A stretch of DNA of 64,000 nt from Anastrepha obliqua (taxonomy: Eukaryota; Arthropoda; Insecta; Diptera; Tephritidae), in assembly GCF_027943255.1 (NCBI RefSeq), contig NC_072895.1:37918001-37982000 (forward strand), given 5' to 3'. Below the pieces are notes generated by a model that did not search any database, was not told the DNA's origin, and saw nothing but the letters and a program-made list of their open reading frames with translations. Within the stretch, counting starts at the first letter, position 1. Each line of letters opens with the position of its first letter. The position numbers and the translations under genes are program-made. Below, in pieces: positions 39,941 through 51,954 of the stretch.

Positions 39941-40330
39941 CGACACATTGAGGGTATTATGATCCTTCAATCCCTGTCGGAATATGGCGAGCTTGTGGAA
40001 GGTCGCTAAGATATGCCCGCTTTGGTTGCCATGTCTACTGCTCGGACCTTGCTATCTTTTCCTGATCGACTGCGGCGACACTGCCGAATTCAAATTGCTG
40101 CCGAATGTTGTCCTCCAGGGCTAGGTCGAGGCCGTTGAGCTAGAGATTGCGCTGTGGATGCAACCACCTGCACTTCTGTCGGAGTCATAACAGGTAATGC
40201 TTGGACAACCATCGCCAAAACTGTTGCTTGAGTCAGCAAATAAATTGCCGTCTGTCGCAATAGCGCACTGGGTCAATGGCAGCGCTGGAAAAGCGCACCC
40301 AAAAAATAAGTGCGCCAGTGTTGGTACCTC
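39941..40330. other. GC-rich island without recognised function
   Basis: Clearly richer in G+C than its surroundings, with coding-like stretches on the minus strand (for example VVQALPVMTPTEVQVVASTA at about 40140-40215), but frames break within 50 codons. Probably an old coding relic, perhaps of a transposable element. I cannot identify it. Confidence 0.3.
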
Positions 40331-40724
40331 ATCATCGTTACTATCTTGACTCTAAATAGATAAACTCTTGTCTAAACAGAATTTTTTGTAACATCTTTTT
40401 CTTTTTAAATATTTTGTAAACTTAAATTGATACGATTTATTTCTTTATAAATGAAGCTTTTAACCCGAAAACTTGAAAATCACTCCACCTCAATCAAAAC
40501 TGCATGAAGGTTGCACACATTTAGCCAGTTGTGCTCGCCACTATATCTTGCCAGGTTCTCCAACCGTCTTGTTCCAAGCATCACAATTGCGTTCTACATG
40601 GGCTCAACTAGATGTCTACTCTTAACTCACTAAAAATTTCCTCCGCCTAGGTCATTAACAATACACAGCGAAAACACTTTATCTCTGTGAAAAGATTTCA
40701 AAGGTGAGCTCTTTAACATACCAT

Positions 40725-41140
40725 TATTTGGCACTGAGCGAATTTGACAGAATCAGCTAATGGACTGACGTCACTTGAGGTGTGTTTACAAGAAACCTGA
40801 GATTGTGGTGGTGATATACGGAAAATATCCACCAGTGACACTTCTTTGTCGTCTGAAGAACAACTGATTGGACGAGTGTGTGAATATGTGTGAAATTATG
40901 GTGCATATTTCGGGTGGCAATAAGATTGTGTTAGTGGTACACGAAAAACATATCAACACAATATTCACTCATGTTGCTTCGTTGCTGGCTGATTGGGCAA
41001 GTGTGTGAATACATGTGGAATGATCGTGCAGAATTCGGTTGGCGAATTCCCCCTTGACGTGGCAGCCGAAGTTCCCCTCACAATTTTGTTTTTCACCGTA
41101 GCTAAATAGCAAACCTGCTAATCTATCATCCTTGATTGTA
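40725..41140 (+). repeat. Interspersed repeat family C, fullest copy
   Basis: Starts TTGGCACTGAGCGAATTTGA, continues with CAGAATCAGCTAATGGACTG, ACTGATTGGACGAGTGTGTG, GTGGCAGCCGAAGTTCCCC and ends TTTTCACCGTAGCTAAATAG followed by CTAATCTATCATCCTT. An internal GATTGGACGAGTGTGTGAAT-like segment occurs twice. No coding frame and no clear terminal inverted repeat. Related pieces occur at 21072, 21962-22560 and 57520. Confidence 0.7.
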
Positions 41141-41287
41141 TCCAGAATTTTCCGTCTTTTCAATGTCTCTATTGAATGTTGCAATCGAAGTAGTAAAGCA
41201 CATGATATTTACACTTTGCCACCAAACTTTAAATATGAAGAAAACTTAATAGGAAGACTTAATTATAATGCTTTTCGGTATTATTAT

Positions 41288-41530
41288 GGCGGCCGACGTA
41301 GCCGAATGGGTTGGTGCGTGACTACCATTCGGAATTCACAGAGAGAACGTTGGTTCGAATCTCGGTGAAACATCACAATTAAGAAAAACATTTTTCTAAT
41401 AGCGGTCGCCCCTCGGCAGGCAATGGCAAACCTCCGAGTGTATTTCTGCCATGAGAAGGCTCTTCATAAAAATATCTGCCGCTCGGAGTCGGCTTAAAAC
41501 TGTAGGTCCCAGGGTGTACGCATATATATT
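41288..41530 (+). mobile_element. SINE family B with an internal 3' deletion
   Basis: Complete tRNA-like 5' half and body as far as AACTGTAGGTCCC, then a jump to AGGGTGTACGCATATATAT. About 75 bp of the 3' part is deleted but the tail is kept. Confidence 0.85.
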
Positions 41531-41819
41531 TTGGTATTATTAATGCATTTTTTTCCGCATGACTAATTTATTCCAGCTGTCTCAATAGTAATGCTTTGAA
41601 CACGGCAGTTTGGAAAACCTGGCAGGACTATCTGCCTGTCAATGCCATTTTGCAGTGTTTGCAATGTCCTACTTCGTCAAAACGTCAAAACGTTCTGCTA
41701 ACTTTGCATGTTGTCTGGTCCCTCCATCTGTATTCCGCGATTTGTAGATGTTTTAAGGAAATAGCATTCTGGATGCACCCAGTAGTGAGAATACCGATTC
41801 TGTAAGAATATTATTCATG

Positions 41820-42600
41820 GCAGATCCCCCTCTTGCCAGTTTGCCCGCTTTTTAATTTCCTTCAATGTTCCGCTGTCCCGTATCCCAGATTGAGGTAACT
41901 TTACGGTCTACACTCAAGATGGTAAGGCTGGCTATATCTGCTCTGTTCCACCTGTCCTAAGGAATAGCGATATTGCACTTAAAAGAGAAGTCTGCAATTG
42001 GTAGCCCACATGCTTCCCCTATTGCCAATATTTCCGCCTGGAAGACACTGCAAGTATTGAGAAAACGCACAGATTTTTCTATTCTAGGTCTATGAAAATA
42101 TTATATATACCAGCTCCAACACTACAGTCCATTTTTGAACCATCTGTGTAAACTTTAGTGTCGAAATTATTTAGTAAAAGGAGTAAGGGAGCTCCATTCT
42201 TCTCGAGATGGAAAGGGGTGGTGAAATTTCTATTGAATGTCACCGTTGGGATGATATAATCAGTCCTCCCTGAGGTGAACTCAGTTCGTAGCAATAATAG
42301 ACTGGCATGACCATGAGTTTTTTCCCTCCTGCGTCTCGCTTCATTTAACCTAAATGATCTCATGGTAGCCATCTTCTTGATATGGAGATCTGCCGGAATA
42401 ACATGTGTGAGTGCGTTAAGAGCCTCTCTAGGACATGATCTAGATACACCGTTCTTAAGTAGTTTGGTACTGTAATCTCTTTCAAGAGCTTCCCACCCAC
42501 TACCGATCAGTATGTATGATAAAATTGGTCGTACAACTGCCTCATACAGCCATAAAGTATACTTAGGTTGAAGACCCATCTGCCTCCAATCTTCCATCTT
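41820..42600 (-). pseudogene. Non-LTR retrotransposon: end of reverse transcriptase and RNase H relic
   Basis: Minus frame from 42597: WLYEAVVRPILSYILIGSGW (thumb region), LTHVIPADLHIKKMATMRSF, and KVYTDGSKMDCSVGAGIY, the first strand of RNase H with its catalytic Asp. After a stop near 42079 the frame goes on FLNTCSVFQAEILAIGEACG with the next catalytic Glu. Later parts are broken. Jockey/R1/LOA-type LINEs have this order. Confidence 0.8.
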
Positions 42601-42639
42601 TGCTTTGCTGACATGCGCTTAAAACTACCTTTCGAACAA

Positions 42640-43840
42640 TTAATTTGAAATTGTTTACACCTTTTTTTTTAATTTCAATGCGATAGACGTATCACTTCTT
42701 TATTAATTTCCCACGTTTTATAACATTTATGGCATTTATGTTGAAGTTGGCAGCATCCTAACATATTTTTATTAAATAAAAAGTTTACAAAAGAAATTGT
42801 ATTTTCCTTACTTTTGGTTTATTTTAAGATATAAAAATATTTATATTTATACATCTACATATATGTGCACAAGTGTGCCGAAGTATGTATATATCTACAT
42901 ATATGTATGTAATATTTAAAATCACACAGTTCATATTGAATGTACCATACACGTTTTTATACTTACAATTAGAATATCTTGTTTAAAATATATTATTTTT
43001 TATTTTATGTTATATAACGAATTATTAAATATATTACGTAACATTTCGTTATTTAATGTTTCTGTCTTTCATGGAATTGATTTTCTTACATTTGTAAAAT
43101 CTGCTCTCATATTAGATATACAAACGTACGTATAAATATAATAATATAGGTAACTTCCTAATCCTTTATGCTTGAGGTACTCTCAGGTTTTATGACTTAT
43201 TCTGAGGATTTTTACTTAAAGCAATTTGAAGCAACATGGAGTTTATGTTTTAATATTCCATATGCGTAAATATATATTTTTATAGTACTTTTATGATTAT
43301 GTATGTATACATATACATACATATAATTATACATATACGTAATTATATATATGCGCACATATACTTGTATATACTTACATATATCTATCTATATATACAT
43401 ATGTACATGCAATGCGATCTGCTCTGAATGCTTACAATAACATTTTAAACTCAAACGGAATTTATAGATCCACATAATTGAGTTCATACAATTTGGCTTA
43501 TTTCTAACTGGTACTCAATCTTCAGAATTGCATATAATTATGCGTACATATACTCGTACATACGTGTATATTTGTATAAGTAAAACACACTACATTATTT
43601 TCAAATTACATATTTTCAACGAAGGCTGCCTTCGCGTACAAATTTTAATTTTAACACCTTAATTATCCTCTTCAATTCCGAAACTCTTTGCTCCCTTTTT
43701 TAATTCTTCTTCTTAATTTTTTACGGCCTAATTTCCTTTAAGTTTTTATCTTTTGTTATTAATTAAAAAGTTTCAAAATAAACAAGGAAATTAATATTTG
43801 TATATATGTATCTACATAAGTTCGTTTCACGATTTAGATA
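42640..43840. other. AT-rich, microsatellite-laden intergenic DNA
   Basis: Many ACATATATGTATG-type runs, especially 42850-42920 and 43290-43570. No genes or elements recognised. Confidence 0.6.
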
Positions 43841-43848
43841 GTGGGTTG

Positions 43849-44054
43849 CAAGGCGAGTGTATTAAAGGTGGTATCGGTGAAACAGCTGATTTGTTTTTTG
43901 CTTTCGTCGTGTCCATGTGACTGTCAGCACAGAATGAAGCAAGACGAATTCACTTTTTGTTTTATACTTCTCCAATACTTTGCCGTGACAATCAAACGTA
44001 CAAACGTACATTGTTGTTGGTTTAGTGCCACCACCTTTAATGAATGCACCTTTG
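43849..44054 (+). mobile_element. MITE family A copy
   Basis: Left end CAAGGCGAGTGTATTAAAGG, body ACAGCTGATTTG, CGTCGTGTCCATGTGACTG, CAAGACGAATTC, GTGACAATCAAACG and right end CCACCACCTTTAATGAATGC. No clear target-site duplication. Confidence 0.85.
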
Positions 44055-44709
44055 GTTGTGTAGCAACCAACCAACTCCATGAAACTACCAACAAATGTTT
44101 TAAAATGTGCCCTACTCTACAATTAATGCATTTTTGTATGTAAATACATACATACATATATGCACACATTTTTGTTGGGTCTTCTCAATATTCGCTCAAG
44201 TTCGAACTCGTTTTTGGCATTTGATCAGATTTTTCGATTTTTGGTGATGAGACTGATAGCATGAACACATTGACAAGGACACTTCACGATGTAACGACAA
44301 GAGAATTTCCTTGCCTGTAAGTCTCATCTTACCCCACGTATCGATTTACAGCGAACTGTCAATTTCAGCACATAAGTTTTCATTACAAAAACTTCCGCAC
44401 AAAGCACTCTTGCGATTTTGAGCAAAAGAAAAGTTTTTTAAACGAAAAAAAAAAAATCGTTAATAAGTCTATTTGCTAAAATTGTTAAATGGGCTAGTGG
44501 GATTAGAAGAAAAACTTCGTACTGAAATTTCTCTTTTGATTTTAAATTGTCACTACAAACATTTCATGTAAATGAAAACACCAAAGTGACAATCCAGCTC
44601 TGCGATTTATTTCATGAGGTCTACGATGAGCGGTCTTCATTCGCATTATATCGCAAGAGAGCGAAATTTTTAAATCTTTTCAAAGTGACAGCGACATAGC
44701 AAACGTTTT
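44055..44709. other. Intergenic, unassigned
   Basis: Between two family A MITEs. No feature recognised. Confidence 0.4.
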
Positions 44710-44717
44710 GAAAGCAC

Positions 44718-44923
44718 CTTGGCGAATCTATTAAAAGTGATGTTAGTAAATCAGCTGATTTGTTTTTTTTTTTCTTTCGCTGTGTCCATGTGGCTGTCAG
44801 CTCAAAATAAAGCAAGGCGAATTAGTTGTGCGTTTCCTACTTTTCCAATACTTTGCCGTGACAATCAAACGAACAAAATATTGTTTTTGGTGTATTTCCA
44901 CCACCTTTAATAAATGTGCCTTG
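44718..44923 (+). mobile_element. MITE family A copy with 8-bp flanking repeat
   Basis: Same body as the copy at 37033. Flanks are GAAAGCAC at 44710-44717 and GGAAGCAC at 44924-44931, seven of eight identical, supporting an 8-bp target-site duplication. The first bases read CTTGG instead of CAAGG. Confidence 0.85.
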
Positions 44924-45020
44924 GGAAGCACATACTTTCATTGCTGCCCCAATAAAATATTTCAATTCTATAAAATTTGAATATCTTCTTGAGAGTGATA
45001 ATTACTATTACATTAAAAAC

Positions 45021-45341
45021 GGCGGCCGCCGTAGCCGAATGGGTTGGTGCGTGACTACCATTCGGAATTCACAGAGAGAACGTTGGTTCGAATCTCGATG
45101 AAACACCAAAATTAAGAAAAACATTTTTCTAATAGCGGTCGCCCTTCGGCAGGCAATGGCAAACCTCCGAGTGTATTTCTGCCATGAAAAAGCTCCTCAT
45201 AAACATATCTGCCGTTCGGAATCGGCTTAAAACTGTAGGTCCCTCCATTTGTGGAACAACATCAACACGCGCACCACTATTAGGAGGAGGAGCTCGGCCA
45301 CATACCCAAAAAGGGTGTACGCGCCAATTATATATATACAT
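45021..45341 (+). mobile_element. SINE family B, best-preserved copy (tRNA-derived)
   Basis: Box A TAGCCGAATGG at 45032-45042 fits the Pol III consensus TRGYNNARNNG exactly. Box B GGTTCGAATCT at 45085-45095 fits all but the last base. The tRNA-unrelated body follows (CTAATAGCGGTCGCCC, GGCAATGGCAAACCTCCGAG, TCCATTTGTGGAACAACATC) and a 3' end GTGTACGCGCCAATTATATA with a (TA)n tail. About 320 bp. The plus and minus frames that cross it are not genes. Confidence 0.92.
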
Positions 45342-45671
45342 ATATATTAAAAACATATAATTATTTTATCGCGTTTGGTTTTGAATAACGTGAAATTTAT
45401 ATAAAAAAATTTCGCAAATTTTACACTTCATATGTTAATGTAAACGTTTTAGTATCTCGTTCGGTGTGAAATTCTAGCAACTCTGGCAAAAGTACATATA
45501 ACGTTCCAACTGCCGGAAATTTGGCCATTGTTGCGCGCAAAGTCTTTTAAATCAGAATCATAAAAATTTTGTTTGCACGATTGCTTCATTCTTCTCTTTG
45601 CCATTTTCAATAATAAATTAATATCAATATCGAATTATCAACTTTATTTTAATTTTTATTTACGTATTCAC

Positions 45672-45836
45672 CTTCAGGGCCGAACATCGGAAAAGTATCA
45701 GTTTAGCATTTGCAACAGGGTTAGAAACTTTTATAAGTGCTGCAATGCTGCCGCTTTTATTACGTGCCTCGAACAGGCCCTGCATCTGCTCATTGTTGCC
45801 GACCGAGTTAGAAATTGATTTGGTTTGTTTAAATAA
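45672..45836 (-). CDS. Unrecognised exon-like frame, possibly on the minus strand
   Basis: The minus frame reads MQGLFEARNKSGSIAALIKV, SNPVANAKLILFRCSALK and meets a donor CTGAAG|GTGAAT at 45672/45671; it is open upstream to about 45836 but no good ATG context is seen (ATG at 45785 is weak). On the plus strand the same stretch follows a strong pyrimidine-rich acceptor ACCTTCAG|GGCCG at 45677 and stays open to TGA at 45816-45818. Codon choice looks better on the minus strand. I do not recognise either product. Confidence 0.3.
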
Positions 45837-46037
45837 TTGCGTTCACAAGAACTGTGTCAATGTGTTTATACTATGAGAATGAATGCTTTAAATTGAGAAA
45901 ATAATAATTTTTTCCACCCTAAATGGTAAAAAAATAACAAAGTAACTCAACATCTCGACACTCAATTATTCATTTTATAACAACTGTCAAATTTTATTGC
46001 GCTAGCACTGCCACATTATGTTATCGTCATTTCAAAA

Positions 46038-46184
46038 ATGTCGTCAAGTAAGCTATTAAGTTGTGCTCGCATTATTGATTGTTGGATTTATACAATTAAT
46101 AGGAAAGAGGACGCCGAGATTCTGAGTGAATCCTTCTTTGCAAAAAAGAGAAATTCACAGTCTGGAAATGATCAAAGGCCTTGA
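46038..46184 (+). other. Short ATG-started frame with possible donor
   Basis: TCAAAAATGTCGTCAAGTAAGC has a good initiation context and a GTAAGC donor after ten bases; unspliced, the frame runs 48 codons to TGA at 46182. It could be a small first exon, but no partner was found. Confidence 0.2.
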
Positions 46185-49100
46185 CAATGTGAGCTTCACA
46201 AAAAATACCAATTGCAAAATGACAACCCCTGGATTTACAGATGTTGGCAATATATGACTTAAAGTATTTCATGACATGAATTACCAAATTCAGTCAATTT
46301 GCTGTATCGATTGGCAATAAAAAATTTAGTTTCGAGATGCCTAGTAAAGACAATACATATGACCACTTACGCTTTCCATGTTTCGGTCTTGCTTTGACGG
46401 GTGCGGAAAGGGAACAAATGCATAGCTTTTATCGTACTTCTAGTAGAAAAAATTATTTAAATATCGGGTTTCATATGCACGCAATTTTAAACTAAGCACA
46501 CAATCTTTTATAAATAATTTTCTTTATAAGAATTGAACTTTTTAGAAATCGTGTAATTAGAGGTTGACATGACTACTTACATATTTACTTTTTAGAATGA
46601 GAATTGCTTAAATAGTTTGGATTTTGAAGTTGTCTGTTAATTTGAGGTTATTTAAGGCTTTGTCTTTTAGAGAAATTACATCTTCTATAAGTAATATTTA
46701 AGTTTTTGTAGAAGTGTCACGATGGAGTCTTTTACTTTAATTGCAATGATAACAGCTTTTTTGTGACAAGAAAATTACGAGTAATACAGTGGAGAGCCAG
46801 ATTTTTATAAATTATAACTCCAAATCAACTTCTGAAAGAAAAACGATTTTAAAAGGTTCACATCACTTGACTATATAGTATAGTGTCACTATATAGTATA
46901 TTTGTATATTTATTGAAAATGTATTGGATACAAATATAAGTATATGTTTTGAATTTTTTTTTTCCTTTTTTTGTGTATAATATAGGACGTAAAAAGAATT
47001 ATACTCGTTAATATTGCTTCTCGTACAGTTACATGAATGAATATTCCTGATACAATAAACTTGCATGAACATTTTTTTTTTTTTTTGTAAAAATATAATA
47101 CAAATAATTCATTAAAGTCAAGTTTTTCTGAATAAAGACTTTTCGTCCATTAATTAACTAGCCAGACCATTGGAGGAACGTCAGCCAAACTAAATAAATA
47201 CATTGTAATTCAAGCGCCTAAACTTTTTTGCTACACGTGTTTTTTTTTTTTTTTGAATATAGTCCTTACTTTAACTTAAACTTACGCGTACAGGCTAAAG
47301 GGGTCAAGCGTAACTAAATGCATATATAATTTTGTATAAGTTTTTTAAATAATAGTTATATTTTTGAGGCGATTTGGCATTGAATTCTAAAAATGTTGAT
47401 AGTTTTTTATCGTTAGACGCCTTACAAAATAACTTCTATATCGCCTATATCCAGTTTGTCTTTACTTCGGTCGAAATTTGTTATGAAAATGAAAATAAAT
47501 ATTAATTATTTATAAAAATTATAAGCTTTTCCTGAAAAAAATCCTTGGTAAAAAGTCTTACGCGAGGGAAATTGTTGATTCGAGTTATTTTCCATATTTT
47601 TATTTTTGACCTTATGAGTGAGAGATATTTTAAATATTCTCATAACTGTATTTCTTATGTCGGCGGGCAGGACAGGTAACGGGCGTAGCATAAAAAAAAT
47701 TCGGTTCCACTCAATATGCGGAACAGATTGGGATTGTAGTTCCCTTCTGTTTTTTAGTTTTCCGATAAATATAAGCTGAGTTAACATGGCACAAGATCTT
47801 AATCCGGAGGCAAACGCATCGCGCCTACATACATACATACATGTGTGTGTATACATATGTTGATTTACACGTACGAATATGTACATATGTATGTGGATTT
47901 AGAAGGCGATGAAGAAAGTGATGTGAGTGGAAAACTCTTTTCTTTTTATAACAACTATGAGGCCATGTAATATAAAAGTTGGAAAATAACTCTTATCGAC
48001 GACACAAAAAATATTTTCCACAAATAATTGTTATGATTAAATTTTTTGTTTGAATTCTAAATATTATGGCCTTTTTTTGGTTGTAAAATTTCTAATAACA
48101 CTCATTTTTGATATCAAATTCAAGCTTCCAGAAAAGTCGGACGAGAAGGAATATAATATTTCTTGAGTTCCTCTTTTAGCTCACTCATTTGTCAATATCA
48201 TTTTATAGTCATATGCCCACAAATTAATTTTCCTATCAAGCTTACAATTACTATAGAAAAGTGGAGCAATAGCGCAACTTTTTTTCTTATAAACTGAGTA
48301 TTGCATAAAATATAATGGAATTAGAAAACTCGTTGGATATGTTTTTCTTGTGTATGCGTGAAAGTTGAGTACCAGTCTTCAAGTCCATATTCAATATCTT
48401 CTATCACATAAATTCATGTACATATGTACATATGTATGTATATAGAGAAAATAGGGACAATAGAGCTCATTTTTAAGAATACAATCATGTAACTTAAAAT
48501 TAATTAAAGTATATGACAAACAATTTTAATTTATATACATACATATTTATTTAAATTAAATTTAAAAAATATAAACAAAAAGCATATGAAATCTAAGAAA
48601 TCCAATCACAGTATTTGCACTAATCCAAACGTAGCGAGTCCAAAACACAATGCTAACATAACAGTAATTCCTAATAAGAAACGTGTGTGCAATTTTTCTG
48701 CCACTTTCACCTTTCTTTGGACACCTTTTTTAAAACCTTCGGTTGGGCACCCGGGTCTGGCCTTTCTTTCGTTCTATTCGAGTATCCTTTTTAAAAGGTT
48801 ATATCCATAAAACGATAAAAACTTAAAGTTTAGAAATCACCTGGAAGCTCATGTCGTTAGCTTTGTATAACAGAAATACATATGTATGTTAAATTCATGT
48901 CCAAAGTCGAAAAAGCAAGTCTGGTTAACTTCCATAGTTGGTAGTAGTGGCATGATTGACAAAATTTGGAAGCGCATATGATCAATTTCGACGTAAATAG
49001 CCATGCTTTTATATTATTATTTCACGCAAGGCGCATCAATAAGGTGGCAGCAGAAGGGCTGATTTGGCCTTTTCAATTTTATGTGTTTTCCACACTGTCG

Positions 49101-49600
49101 AACTTGGTTTACCTTTTACTTTGTTGTTGCAAAATACGAGCCAAGTGTATTTACATTTCTCTTACAATTCTCTTTTAGAGTTTGATATTCTATAGAACTA
49201 CTACTGCTACTTATCTTATTGATGCCCCTGATTTACCGTTCCTCTTCCACGGCGTTCATTTATTTCAAGGAAATGAACGGTAGTTATGCAAAATACAAAT
49301 ATTCAGGAAAGCTATGTATGTATGTATGTACACAATATATAAAACATATATATATATATATATGAATGTATGTATGTATATAAGTGGTCGAATTGCGGCT
49401 TTGGATTGAATTATTGTAACTTTTTTTTTAAACACATAAGCCTTAGTCTAAAGTGTTTTTGCAAGCTAAAATGATGTTTTTATCTCGAGAAGTTTTTGTT
49501 CCAAAGTTCATTGGTCTCAATTAACCTTTTCTTGTACTTATCTACCAGATAATCTCAACTTCTACAACGTGATATAAAAAAAAATAAAAAAATCAAATCA
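46185..49600. other. Intergenic, mainly low-complexity and unassigned
   Basis: Poly-T runs (about 46957, 47071, 47240), TACATATG-type repeats (47825-47890, 48415-48440, 49315-49380) and a family A end fragment near 49027 (CAAGGCGCATCAATAAGG). The minus frame 47506-47886 shows no motif. Confidence 0.5.
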
Positions 49601-49869
49601 AGATTATTTCTAAATGGAAATTTTAATCGATAAAATTCCTGCGCGATTCAACTTGACCGTATTTCTGACGTTATTCGTAGGTGGCCGATATGGCAGATTC
49701 ATGAAATACAATAACAAAACGCTCGTTGTTTTAAGAATAACATTCGTAAAGCGATCTGAACGTACTAGCGGATCCGGGTACGTTATCACGATTAACAAAA
49801 TATTCTCGGGGTAGGAAAAGTACGCGATATTTTGGAATTTTCGATAAGCGGATGGACGGATGAAAAGTA

Positions 49870-50318
49870 CAGTAGGTTCTGTTTTTATGCGGCTTTTTTT
49901 TATGCGGTTTTGAAATAGTGCGGTTTTTTTTTAAATTACAAAATGCATGTCGACCTATGGGGAATTGTACATATAAACAAGATTCTAAACCAGCTAAGCA
50001 AAAACTCATCACAGATTGCATCAGAAATGCTAACCCTACAAGTATGGAAGATATATAAAGATATAATTTTCAAAGATACAATATTTTGTTTATGCGATTT
50101 TATTTAATTATTTCAGATTCATGCGGTCTATGGAACGTATCTATAGTAATAATATGGGACTAGTGCCCTTTTTTATGCGATTATTTCAGATTTATGCGGT
50201 TTTAGCATTTGAAACGTATCTATAGTTTTACTATAGAACTAGTAGCTTTTTTTATGCTGTTTTTTCTTTATGCTGTTTCTTGCGGAACGTATCTACCGCA
50301 TAAAAACAGAACCTACTG
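49870..50318. mobile_element. TA-flanked MITE with perfect 23-bp ends (pogo/Tigger-like)
   Basis: TA at 49868 and 50319. Both ends start CAGTAGGTTCTGTTTTTATG and continue CGG, 23 bp without mismatch. The interior has several copies of a TTTTATGCGG-type unit and of GAACGTATCTATAGT. 449 bp, non-coding. Confidence 0.85.
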
Positions 50319-51050
50319 TATTTGAAAACGTCCCAACTTCCGTGAATTGCCAGACTAATTTCAAACATTTATTTCACAGACAAAACGAATAGCAATACTA
50401 AAATTAAGTAATAAAGTATTAAAAATTTGGTAAGTACTAGAACGTGGTACTCGAGATCAACAAACTTTGAAGCAAAAAAACAAAACATGTCTCGAGACAA
50501 TAATATGGATATACTATACTTTAAGATCCGACTGTAAATGCCGAAGATATATGGAAAAATATAAAAAGGGGACTCGTACGTACAAAAAAAAATTTTCTTT
50601 CTTACAAAAATACTTTAAGACTACACGGCGAACTTTGTTTCGGTGCGCTCTAATGTACATATAAGTACAATATGTTAAAGAAATTAGTTTCCTTAATGCG
50701 TCAGACGTGTTATGCAAATTAGCTTTATATTTATATACATATATTTTTATTAACTTTAACTGAAATATCTTTCGAAGATCCATAATCTTTCAAATTTTTT
50801 TCTGAATAGGTTACCCAAACTATGCAGTCGCAACCGCAACAAGACGGCGTAAATTTTAAAAAATGTTCACCCCTATGCAGTAATCTGTTCGTAGCTCTAG
50901 CACCGCGTCGCCAAGAAAGAAAACTTGTTCAAAGTTTTTAATCGGCTGTTTTAACAGAAATAAATAAATATTATTGAAAGTAAACAGTGAGCTTTAAAAC
51001 CAGCATTCCATAATCATGTGTAAAGAAGTTTCGTCATTAATTAAAATAAA
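50319..51050. other. Intergenic, unassigned
   Basis: AT-rich, no feature recognised. Confidence 0.4.
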
Positions 51051-51779
51051 ATGTATTCTGTAACCGGTTCACTTTTGTCCCAGGAAGAAGAAAATGTGCC
51101 ATCCAAAAATTCCGTGAATATGATGAATGGTTAAAGATGTGTGAAGATATTTCCCCTCAACAAAAACGCACTCAAAAGCATTTTAGACGTTAGGGAGGAA
51201 GAAATTGGGCAAGTGTAAAATTTTCGTAAATAACTCCTCTATATCGATTGGTGGCAGTTTTATGGATCTTCGTTGAAGAAAGTTGTCAACAAGGTGTCGG
51301 AAATGACCATGATGTAGGATTAGCCCAGTCTTCGTTCTGCAAAGCACTCAAAATACCGTTATGTATTTTGGGGCGCCGAAATTGTGTCCAGTCTAGATAA
51401 AGTTTAATGACGAACGAGGAAGAAAAAGTGCCGAAATATGTTTTTTTTGCGATAAAGCTAAATTTCCTGGTTAGTGGTCCCAAGAAATCTGCCCAACCTC
51501 TTTAGAATCTTTCGCAAATCCTTGAGCAATGCCTGGCATTTTACTCATCTATTCTATATTTTTTTCGCACTGCATCCGATTTGCTGTGACCTTCGATTAA
51601 GAAACGTTTATGTACGATTTAATTTACATAATTTCGTTAAAATACTTTAAAATGGAAGCTACGTTGCGTACTATGAACGAATTTCGAAAATGGTCTACGA
51701 ATCTCGAAATTACGATACGGCATCTCGTAATTGAGCTTACCGATTTTCAATTCGTAGCGAAATCGAATACACACAGGGG

Positions 51780-51946
51780 CAGGCCCGACGAGAGGGGGAG
51801 CGATCGGATACTTTTTCCCCCGGGCCCGGAGTTTTCAGAGGGGCCCGGACTCGAGATTATACGTATTTATATAAATTAGACATAATTGGAAAGGGCCCGC
51901 ATTTGCAATTTTTCCCCGGGGCCCGGATATGCTCTCTACGGCCCTG
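51780..51946. mobile_element. hAT-like MITE, 167 bp, 8-bp target-site duplication
   Basis: CACAGGGG stands at 51772-51779 and 51947-51954. The ends read inward CAGGCCCGACGAGAG and CAGGGCCGTAGAGAG. GC-rich inside, with two GGGCCCGGA-type repeats. Size, ends and 8-bp duplication fit hAT MITEs. Confidence 0.8.
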
Positions 51947-51954
51947 CACAGGGG

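Noticed and set aside
45032..45105. Functional tRNA gene at the SINE head
   Set aside because: The same head occurs in at least six other copies joined to the same body; the cloverleaf is not intact.
47506..47886. 126-codon minus frame
   Set aside because: Starts in microsatellite DNA, has no motif and no supporting splice or start context.
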